DNA of 12,053 nucleotides from contig CAVFPQ010000070.1 of the NCBI GenBank assembly GCA_963624415.1, forward strand, positions 1 to 12,053, in the 5' to 3' direction. Shown piece by piece: positions 6,961 to 12,053 of this stretch (positions are counted from its first letter, which is position 1; each line of letters begins with the position of its first letter). The position numbers and the translations under genes are program-made. The stretch comes from RUG806 sp963624415 (GTDB lineage: Bacteria > Bacillota > Clostridia > Oscillospirales > Acutalibacteraceae). The notes under the pieces were generated by a model, which was not told the DNA's origin, did not search any database, and worked only from the letters and a program-made list of their open reading frames with translations.

Positions 6961-8391
6961 TTATATAAGCTCACCGGACAAGGTCCAGTTTTTAGCTTCG
7001 GTTATTTTTATGTCGGCGTATGTGCCGATAAGCGATTTGTCGCCCGAAAAATCTATTGTGATATTTCCGTCTGTTCTGCCTGTAAGACGGCCGCTGTCTT
7101 TTTCGGTCTCGTTCTCAATCAGAACTTTATATGTCTTGCCGAGCATTGAAGCACAACGCTCGGATGCGATTTTCTCCTGTGCCGCCAGAAGCTCCGAGAA
7201 CCATTTAGATTTTTCGGAGGACGGGACGGGGTCATCCATTTTTGCGGCAACCGTGCCTTCTCTCGGGGAGAAAATGAAAGTGAAAAGAGAAGTAAATCTG
7301 ACCTCTTTTATCAGCGACACGGTATCGAGAAATTCTTCGTATGTCTCCCCGGGGAAGCCGACTATAACATCGCTTGTGAGGGAGATATCGGGAATTGTCT
7401 TTTTGGCGTAATCGATAAGCTCAAGATAATGCTCACGTGTATAGCGTCTGTTCATCTCTTTAAGCACACGGTTATTACCGGACTGGAAGGGCAGATGAAG
7501 ATGATGAGAGCATTTTTCACATCTTGCTATTGTATCGATAAGTTTCTTTGTGCAGTCCTTTGGGTGAGAGGTCATAAATCTTATCTTGAAGTCACCGGGA
7601 ATTGCGTTTATCTTTTCGAGCAGGTCGGCGAAATCAATTCCGTCATCGGAGTTTTTGCCGTATGAGTTTACGTTCTGCCCCAGAAGGGTAATTTCCTTTA
7701 CGCCCGAAGCGATAATTTCTTTTGCTTCGTTTATGACATCCTCGCACCGTCTTGAACGTTCACGCCCTCTGACATACGGCACAACACAATAGCTGCAGAA
7801 GTTGTCACAGCCGTACATTATGGGCAGCCACGCCTTGAAGGAGCTTTCACGATATACGGGCAGTCCTTCGGCAATGGGAGCTGAAGCGGCGTCTGTATCA
7901 AAAACACGCTTGCCCCGACTTAAAACTCTGTAAAGCAGTTCGGGGAGCTTGTGAATGGCAAAAGTGCCGAACACGAGATTGACATACGGGTAGCTCTTTT
8001 TTATACGCTCGGCAACATGAGTCTGCTGCATCATGCATCCGCACAGAGCGATAACCATGTCCCGGCGCTGTTCTTTTATGGGCTTTAACGCTCCGACATT
8101 TCCGAAAACACGGTCTTCGGCGTGCTCTCTGACCGCACAGGTGTTGAAAAGTACAAGATTGGCGTCATCCGCCGAGTCGGTAAGCACATATCCCATCTGC
8201 AAAAGCTGACCTATCATGCGTTCGGAATCGGCGACATTGCCCTGACAGCCGTATGTGTGAACAAAAGCCTTTGGGGCTGAGTCGTACTTTGCCGACAGAA
8301 TTGTCTTTATGAGATTTATATATTCTTTTTGCTTTGCCTGCTCCGACGGAGAGACGAAAAGCGTTTTGCTGTCCGGTTTCGTAAACGACAA
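6961..8391 (-). CDS. miaB: tRNA-2-methylthio-N6-dimethylallyladenosine synthase MiaB
   Basis: This 476-aa radical-SAM methylthiotransferase converts i6A37 to ms2i6A37 in tRNA, using two 4Fe-4S clusters. The N-terminal MTTase domain supplies Cys49 (YGCQ), Cys85 (NTC) and Cys119 (GCM). The radical-SAM motif is C195-x3-C199-x2-C202 (YGCDNFCSYC). A TRAM-like RNA-binding domain occupies about 415-475. The length is normal for the Firmicutes form with an N-terminal extension. The start is uncertain. The furthest supported codon is TTG at 8391, and the purine run AGGGGG directly abuts it instead of lying 5-9 nt away. There is no ATG between there and the first conserved block. The gene supplies the second step of the pathway begun by MiaA. 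Confidence 0.95.
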   Translation of the reverse strand: MSFTKPDSKTLFVSPSEQAKQKEYINLIKTILSAKYDSAPKAFVHTYGCQGNVADSERMIGQLLQMGYVLTDSADDANLVLFNTCAVREHAEDRVFGNVGALKPIKEQRRDMVIALCGCMMQQTHVAERIKKSYPYVNLVFGTFAIHKLPELLYRVLSRGKRVFDTDAASAPIAEGLPVYRESSFKAWLPIMYGCDNFCSYCVVPYVRGRERSRRCEDVINEAKEIIASGVKEITLLGQNVNSYGKNSDDGIDFADLLEKINAIPGDFKIRFMTSHPKDCTKKLIDTIARCEKCSHHLHLPFQSGNNRVLKEMNRRYTREHYLELIDYAKKTIPDISLTSDVIVGFPGETYEEFLDTVSLIKEVRFTSLFTFIFSPREGTVAAKMDDPVPSSEKSKWFSELLAAQEKIASERCASMLGKTYKVLIENETEKDSGRLTGRTDGNITIDFSGDKSLIGTYADIKITEAKNWTLSGELI

Positions 8392-8422
8392 CCCCCTAAG
8401 ATGAGATAGTTCTTGACAATTT

Positions 8423-8451
8423 ATTATATATAATAAAATAAAAAAAGTAAA
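8423..8451 (-). promoter_or_regulatory. Probable promoter of miaB
   Basis: On the minus strand TTTACT (8451-8446) is followed after exactly 17 nt by TATAAT (8428-8423). The -10 is perfect and the -35 matches 4 of 6. Transcription would start near 8416, leaving a leader of about 25 nt before the miaB start. The -10 lies in a perfect 16-nt palindrome (8421-8436), so a plus-strand TATAAT also exists. Confidence 0.5.
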
Positions 8452-8460
8452 GAGATTTTT

Positions 8461-8489
8461 TGATTATTTTTGCAGAGCAAAAAAAATCA
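8461..8489. repeat. AT-rich inverted repeat
   Basis: TGATTATTTTTGC (8461-8473) and GCAAAAAAAATCA (8477-8489) are inverted with one mismatch around a 3-nt loop, AGA. The 13-nt arms could form a long but A/T-rich hairpin. No T-run follows on either strand, so a terminator role is unlikely. It lies just upstream of the miaB promoter. Confidence 0.6.
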
Positions 8490-8495
8490 GGAGCC

Positions 8496-8535
8496 GGGGA
8501 CCGGGGGAAAGGAAGTCCTGCGAACTTCCGACATT
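8496..8535. repeat. Dispersed palindromic repeat, well-preserved copy
   Basis: GGGGACCGGGGG (8496-8507) is followed by a hairpin GGAAGTCCTGCGAACTTCC (8511-8529, 6-bp arms GGAAGT/ACTTCC) and then GACATT. The order GGGACCGGGG, GGAAG-loop-CTTCC, GACATT is the same as in the mutS-mutL gap read on the minus strand. CTTCCGACATT also occurs at the end of the repeat block near 6473-6483. Confidence 0.7.
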
Positions 8536-8564
8536 GATAATTGCTGACTGCTGATTGCCAATTG

Positions 8565-8601
8565 AAAAAAAACCGACTGCCGTAATAAATCGACAATCGG
8601 T
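8565..8601 (-). terminator. Intrinsic terminator after tyrS
   Basis: On the minus strand ACCGATTGTCG (8601-8591) pairs with CGGCAGTCGGT (8582-8572) over 11 bp, including two G-T pairs, around an 8-nt loop. A run of seven to eight T follows. It lies about 60 nt past the tyrS stop, with nothing else between. This is a strong rho-independent terminator ending the nudix-to-tyrS operon. Confidence 0.88.
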
Positions 8602-8660
8602 CATTTTCGTTATTTTATAAAAGCTGAAAGCAGACGAAAGATGTTGCCTTCCGCGAAGCC

Positions 8661-9878
8661 TTACTTTATAACCGCTTTCTTAAAGTTCTTCTTGCCTCGT
8701 TTGATAAGAACGCCCTTCTTAAGCTCGTCCTCGGTGAATGCCTTTTTGATATCGGCAAGCTTTTCGCCGTCTGCGGATACGCCGCCCTGTTCAACGGCTC
8801 TGCGGGCATCACTCTTTGAAGAGCAGAGTCCCGTCTTTACAAGCAGAGTAAGAATGTCAATTACACCGTCAACAAGATCGTCTGCCGATATTTCGGCTTC
8901 GGGTGCGTTGTCACCGCCGGACACAAACAGATTGCGTGCGGCAGTCTGAGCCTTCTGTGCTTCCTCTTCGCCGTGAACAAGCTTTGTAAGCTCATAAGCG
9001 AGAATTTCTTTGGCTTCGTTAAGGCGACTGCCCTCCCATGATGACATTGCGTCAATTTCTTCTATGGGCAGGAATGTAAGCATTCTTATGCATTTGAGAA
9101 CATCGGCGTCACCGACATTTCTCCAGTACTGATAAAAATCGAAGGGCGAGGTCTTGTTGGGATCAAGCCATACAGCATTGCCGGCTGTTTTGCCCATCTT
9201 TTTGCCCTGTGAATCCGTAAGCAGAGTAATGGTCATGGCGTGGGCATCCTTGCCGAGCTTCTTTCTGATAAGCTCCGTGCCGCCGAGCATATTCGACCAC
9301 TGATCATCGCCGCCGAACTGCATGTTGCAGTTGTAGTGTTGGAAAAGATAATAGAAGTCATAGCTCTGCATTATCATGTAGTTAAACTCGAAGAATGACA
9401 GACCCTTCTCCATACGCTGTTTGTAGCACTCGGCTCTGAGCATATTGTTAACGGAGAAGCAAGCACCGACTTCTCTTAATACATCGACATAGTTGAGGTT
9501 GAGCAGCCAGTCGGCATTGTTTACCATCTGTGCCTTGCCCTCGCCGAACTCGATAAAACGCTCCATCTGGCGTTTGAAGCATTCGGCATTGTGATTTATA
9601 TCTTCTCTTGTGAGCATTTTACGCATATCGGTACGTCCCGAAGGGTCGCCTATCATGGTTGTGCCGCCGCCGATAAGTGCTATCGGACGGTTGCCCGCCA
9701 TCTGAAGACGTTTCATAAGAGTAAGAGCCATAAAATGCCCTGCGGTAAGGCTGTCTGCCGTGCAGTCAAAGCCTATATAGAAGGTGGCTTTGCCCGCGTT
9801 TACCATTTCTCTTATTTCTTCCTCGTTTGTAACCTGCGCAATAAGACCTCTGGCCTTAAGCTCCTCGTAAATTTGCAT
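8661..9878 (-). CDS. tyrS: Tyrosyl-tRNA synthetase (TyrRS)
   Basis: This 405-aa class-I aminoacyl-tRNA synthetase charges tRNA-Tyr. YIGFD (34-38) holds the tyrosine-binding Tyr34, and ADSLTAGHF (41-49) is the HIGH-type motif, here with TAGH. GGDDQW (189-194) and the KMSKS-type loop KMGKT (228-232) are present. A C-terminal S4 RNA-binding domain covers about 340-400 (KTGLCSSKSDARRAV). AGGAG lies 7 nt before the ATG and directly follows the stop of the preceding gene, 15 nt away. It is therefore the last gene of a four-gene operon, closed by the terminator at 8565-8601. There is no room for the T-box leader that commonly controls tyrS in Firmicutes. Confidence 0.97.
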   Translation of the reverse strand: MQIYEELKARGLIAQVTNEEEIREMVNAGKATFYIGFDCTADSLTAGHFMALTLMKRLQMAGNRPIALIGGGTTMIGDPSGRTDMRKMLTREDINHNAECFKRQMERFIEFGEGKAQMVNNADWLLNLNYVDVLREVGACFSVNNMLRAECYKQRMEKGLSFFEFNYMIMQSYDFYYLFQHYNCNMQFGGDDQWSNMLGGTELIRKKLGKDAHAMTITLLTDSQGKKMGKTAGNAVWLDPNKTSPFDFYQYWRNVGDADVLKCIRMLTFLPIEEIDAMSSWEGSRLNEAKEILAYELTKLVHGEEEAQKAQTAARNLFVSGGDNAPEAEISADDLVDGVIDILTLLVKTGLCSSKSDARRAVEQGGVSADGEKLADIKKAFTEDELKKGVLIKRGKKNFKKAVIK

Positions 9879-9893
9879 CGTTCCGCTCCTTTT

Positions 9894-10319
9894 TTAAGTG
9901 AAAATCATATGTATTTTCGCAAGATCGGCGACTGCGATAACCGCCGATATGCCAATGATGACAAGTGTTGTGATAATCAGTTTATTCTCGCACAGAAGGT
10001 GCCCCTTCTTTTCGGCAAGAACAGTGGACACAGCCCACAGAATACCCGCAATGGGCATAATCCAGATCATGACTTTAAGTATGGTGAACATGGGCGAGGA
10101 TATTACAAGGCTGTATTCGGTCGCGCCCTGCATAGCCATGTTTGACACTGCCTGAGAAATCATCGAGTCACGAAGATAGACGCAGACAATGTATGTGGCC
10201 GCCCACAATATGCCCCATACGGTGCAAAAGCCGGTCATGGTATTGTGAAACTTATCCGTACCGAAAAGCAGACTCAGCATATAAAGTCTGCTGTATGAAT
10301 TTGTTTTGTTTTTTCTCAT
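9894..10319 (-). CDS. Unrecognised three-helix membrane protein
   Basis: I do not recognise this 141-aa protein. A basic, Ser/Lys/Asn-rich N-terminus (1-15) is followed by three probable membrane helices at about 29-49, 76-101 and 113-134. Short loops separate them, including a Lys-rich turn EKKGH (103-107). No signal peptide cleavage site or catalytic motif is evident. GGGGAAG lies 6-7 nt before the ATG, which supports a real gene. It is 36 nt after the COG2426-type gene and 15 nt before tyrS, so it is probably translated from the same operon. The codon and base composition looks like its neighbours. It could be a small lineage-specific inner-membrane protein; no function is proposed. Confidence 0.75.
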   Translation of the reverse strand: MRKNKTNSYSRLYMLSLLFGTDKFHNTMTGFCTVWGILWAATYIVCVYLRDSMISQAVSNMAMQGATEYSLVISSPMFTILKVMIWIMPIAGILWAVSTVLAEKKGHLLCENKLIITTLVIIGISAVIAVADLAKIHMIFT

Positions 10320-10355
10320 TTTTCTTCCCCGTTTCCCGCAAAAGAAAACAATATT

Positions 10356-10859
10356 TTAAGAGACAATCGCCGTTATGCCGTATGTAAGAACGAACATAAT
10401 GGCATCCGCAATAAGAACACCCAGCGCCACAATGGGAAGTGCCTTTTTGAAGTCAATGTCAAGCAGTGCGGCGAAAAGCGAGCCTGTCCAGCCGCCCGTA
10501 CCGGGAAGCGGAATGGCAATGAAGATAAGAAGCCCCCACTGTTTGTAACGCATGATTTTATCACGGTTTTTGTCGGCTCTGCCTTCCATTTTTTCGATAA
10601 ATTTTTTAAGAATATTGTGCTTTTTCATAAATTCGAGTATGCGTCTTATGAAAAGCAGAATAAACGGCAGAGGTATCATATTGCCGAGATAGCAAATAAA
10701 AAACGATTTAAGAAGATTTGCCTTCATGGCGGCGGCGACAATCATGCCTCCGCGGCATTCGAGTATGGGAAAAAGCGATGTGATAAAAGCGGCAAGCTCC
10801 GCATTTACCTCGTGTTGGCTGAACAGCGCGGTAAACCAATCGGCTATCTGTTGTGTCAT
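10356..10859 (-). CDS. COG2426-type membrane protein (putative small multidrug export family)
   Basis: This 167-aa integral membrane protein resembles the COG2426/Sm_multidrug_ex family. The family-type blocks are FPILECRGG (30-38) and IPLPGTGGWTG (116-126), the latter followed by SLFAALLDIDFKKA. Hydrophobic segments lie at about 22-46, 52-73, 107-134 and 141-165, with a basic cytoplasmic-looking stretch at 71-106. The family name implies export, but to my knowledge transport by these proteins is poorly demonstrated, so the substrate is unknown. The Shine-Dalgarno AAGGGG overlaps the stop of the upstream Nudix gene (TAAGGGG), 10 nt before this ATG, consistent with coupled translation. Confidence 0.8.
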   Translation of the reverse strand: MTQQIADWFTALFSQHEVNAELAAFITSLFPILECRGGMIVAAAMKANLLKSFFICYLGNMIPLPFILLFIRRILEFMKKHNILKKFIEKMEGRADKNRDKIMRYKQWGLLIFIAIPLPGTGGWTGSLFAALLDIDFKKALPIVALGVLIADAIMFVLTYGITAIVS

Positions 10860-10869
10860 AATATTCCCC

Positions 10870-11604
10870 TTAATTTATATTGTTTTTAATCATATAGTCG
10901 TGGACTTTGTTTAATATTTCTTTGTCGTTGTCGAATTTAAGCGTTCTGACCGCATCGTCAAATCGAAGCCACAGATAGTCCTCAATCTCTTCTTTCTGAA
11001 TTACGGTCTGAGTGTCTTTGGTAGACGCGAGAAAAACATCAACACGTTTTTCTATCTTCGTGCCTATACGGTACTGCGACTCCGAGCAGAAGCCGTCAAA
11101 AATCTTAATGTGAAGCCCGGTTTCTTCGAGCACCTCACGCAGAGCCGTCTGTTCACGGGTTTCGCCCTTTTCCATGTGGCCCTTGGGGAAGCCCCAGTGA
11201 TTGCTCCTTCTGTTTTTTATGAGAAGAAATCTGTTCTCGTCGCCGATTTTTCTGAAAACAACCGCACCGCATGAATGCTCATAAAGGCAGTCGAGCGTAT
11301 ACGAGTCTCTTTTTTCGGCAAATTCAAGAACATCTCTTATCTCATAATCAATCCGTCTCATATTTTTAGGTGCGACAATAAGGACGGACTTATTGCCGAC
11401 ATTGTGGTGCAAAACAGCTATTATTTTTCCTTCAAAAACGCGAACAGGATGGTTAACTCCCAGAATATAGGCACCGTAGACACGGGGTTTCAAATCGCCC
11501 TTTGCCTCTGCCAATCCGTAGTTTATAATGTATCTGACTTTGGTTCCGACATCGAAATAATTGCATGGTTTTGTCACCTTGACTTTAACCAGTTTTCCAA
11601 GCAT
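10870..11604 (-). CDS. Nudix hydrolase with degenerate pyrophosphatase-like N-terminal domain
   Basis: This is a 244-aa two-domain protein. Residues 110-244 form a Nudix hydrolase close to asymmetrical diadenosine tetraphosphatases (SCGAVVF, WGFPKGHMEKGE). The box is complete: G142-x5-E148-x7-R156-E157-x2-E160-E161-x-G163. Residues 1-100 resemble family-I inorganic pyrophosphatase: INYG (27-30), AYILGV (45-50), F-x-GK-IIAVLH (57-66) and VLIVAP (74-79). The DGDxxD metal site is replaced by KPRVYG (39-44), and the later acids are also missing, so this half is probably not catalytic. The start is the ATG at 11604, with GGAG 7 nt upstream. A TTG at 11637 lies within the -10 promoter box and cannot be the start. 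The substrate is unknown; Ap4A or related nucleotides are plausible. Confidence 0.85.
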   Translation of the reverse strand: MLGKLVKVKVTKPCNYFDVGTKVRYIINYGLAEAKGDLKPRVYGAYILGVNHPVRVFEGKIIAVLHHNVGNKSVLIVAPKNMRRIDYEIRDVLEFAEKRDSYTLDCLYEHSCGAVVFRKIGDENRFLLIKNRRSNHWGFPKGHMEKGETREQTALREVLEETGLHIKIFDGFCSESQYRIGTKIEKRVDVFLASTKDTQTVIQKEEIEDYLWLRFDDAVRTLKFDNDKEILNKVHDYMIKNNIN

Positions 11605-11636
11605 TGTTGTACTCCGCAATTTTCGTGATATACTCA

Positions 11637-11665
11637 ATTATATATACAACCGGCCGTTATTTCAA
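11637..11665 (-). promoter_or_regulatory. Promoter of the nudix-to-tyrS operon
   Basis: On the minus strand TTGAAA (11665-11660) and TATAAT (11642-11637) are separated by exactly 17 nt, a near-consensus housekeeping sigma-factor promoter. The predicted start near 11630 leaves a leader of about 26 nt with GGAG before the ATG at 11604. The short leader leaves no space for a riboswitch or T-box. Confidence 0.8.
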
Positions 11666-12053
11666 GAACTTTTTACTTTTTTGGCGTGATTAAGGGGAAA
11701 TTTTACGAAATATACACAATTGAATGCCTTTTTTTTCAAAAGGTAAACCGCATTATCGGCAATCAGAAGTTTTATAACGAAAGGGGTCGGGGAACAAGGA
11801 AGTCCTGCGGACTTGGATTTGTATGATTTCGCAAAAGGAAAATTTTTTTATGAACATACTCTGTTAAAGGTACGGGATAGATAAAAGCCATACAAAAACC
11901 GGAGGATGTATCACCTTGACGGAATTTTGCAATTAATTTCACAAAGAACAGTTTTCGGAGAAAAAAGTATTGTATAATTTTCGCATAAGATATATAATCA
12001 GAATATTACAGAGATTTTCCGCAAAAAAGGACATCAAAAATATCGTTTCGGAA
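11666..12053. other. Non-coding region at the right edge
   Basis: No convincing gene is present over about 390 nt. It contains an A/T-rich hairpin CCTTTT-TTTTC-AAAAGG (11727-11743), a palindromic repeat copy (11783-11834) and an A/T-rich tract. Plus-strand TATAAT boxes lie at 11973-11978 and 11993-11998; the second has only a weak TTGTAT 17 nt upstream. These may belong to a rightward gene beginning beyond the window. Confidence 0.6.
11783..11834. repeat. Dispersed palindromic repeat copy
   Basis: GGGGTCGGGG (11783-11792) is followed by GGAAGTCCTGCGGACTTGG, with the perfect palindrome AAGTCCTGCGGACTT at 11800-11814 (6-bp arms, 3-nt loop). GGATTTGTA and TTTCGCAAAA follow. The layout matches the copy at 104-161 and, in part, the minus strand of the 111-nt units upstream of mutS. 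Confidence 0.7.

Noticed and set aside
8413..8439. Plus-strand promoter from TTGACA at 8413
   Set aside because: The possible -10 boxes fall 10 or 15 nt away, not about 17, and no plus-strand gene follows.
8396..8596. 66-codon minus-strand frame between tyrS and miaB
   Set aside because: It overlaps the tyrS terminator, a palindromic repeat and the miaB promoter, and the product looks like translated repeat sequence.
11605..11637. TTG at 11637 as start of the Nudix protein
   Set aside because: It lies within the -10 box of the promoter at 11637-11665, upstream of the expected transcript start; ATG at 11604 has GGAG at good spacing.
11906..11977. 23-codon frame (MYHLDGILQ...) directly after GGAGG at 11901
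   Set aside because: The GGAGG touches the ATG with no spacing, the frame is very short, and its end overlaps a TATAAT box. It may be worth checking for conservation but is not supported as a gene.
11605..12053. T-box or other riboswitch controlling the tyrS operon
   Set aside because: No T-box antiterminator core or recognisable riboswitch core is seen, and the promoter leaves only about 26 nt of leader.

Overview
The window is a compact bacterial chromosome segment in which every convincing gene lies on the minus strand. Gene content and order (miaB, a YlbF/YmcA-family gene, mutS, mutL, miaA) are typical of Firmicutes. The clostridial-style YlbF protein with a cysteine-rich tail and the intergenic AATGCAT-type heptamer arrays suggest a gut Clostridia lineage such as Oscillospiraceae/Ruminococcaceae. 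That placement is inference; no rRNA or other strong phylogenetic marker is present. A 36-base N run inside a repeat shows a draft or metagenomic assembly.

Read in the direction of transcription (right to left), the layout is as follows. (1) 11605-12053 is largely non-coding. It holds one dispersed palindromic repeat and, at its left edge, a near-consensus promoter (TTGAAA-17-TATAAT) driving the first operon. (2) That operon is a Nudix hydrolase with a degenerate pyrophosphatase-like N-terminal domain, a COG2426-type membrane protein, an unrecognised three-helix membrane protein, and tyrS. The gaps are 10, 36 and 15 nt, and a strong intrinsic terminator lies about 60 nt after tyrS. (3) 8392-8660 holds that terminator, a palindromic repeat, an AT-rich inverted repeat and a probable miaB promoter. 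(4) miaB and the ylbF/ymcA-family gene follow, 33 nt apart. (5) 5960-6513 is a 0.55-kb repeat region: three copies of a 111-nt double-palindrome unit alternating with heptamer arrays. (6) mutS, a 142-nt gap with another repeat, mutL and miaA follow; mutL and miaA abut exactly (TAAATG). (7) 1-168 is a further repeat-bearing intergenic stretch.

Functionally, MutS and MutL form the mismatch-repair core. MiaA and MiaB catalyse the two successive steps that make ms2i6A at position 37 of tRNAs reading UNN codons. The YlbF/YmcA-type protein belongs to the Ric regulator family linked in Bacillus to Fe-S clusters and RNA processing. TyrRS charges tRNA-Tyr, one of the likely targets of MiaA/MiaB.

Most genes are ordinary housekeeping genes. 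The unusual material is (a) a modular family of short palindromic repeats in every large intergenic gap, densest just upstream of mutS, and (b) a Nudix protein fused to a family-I pyrophosphatase-like domain that has apparently lost its metal-binding aspartates.
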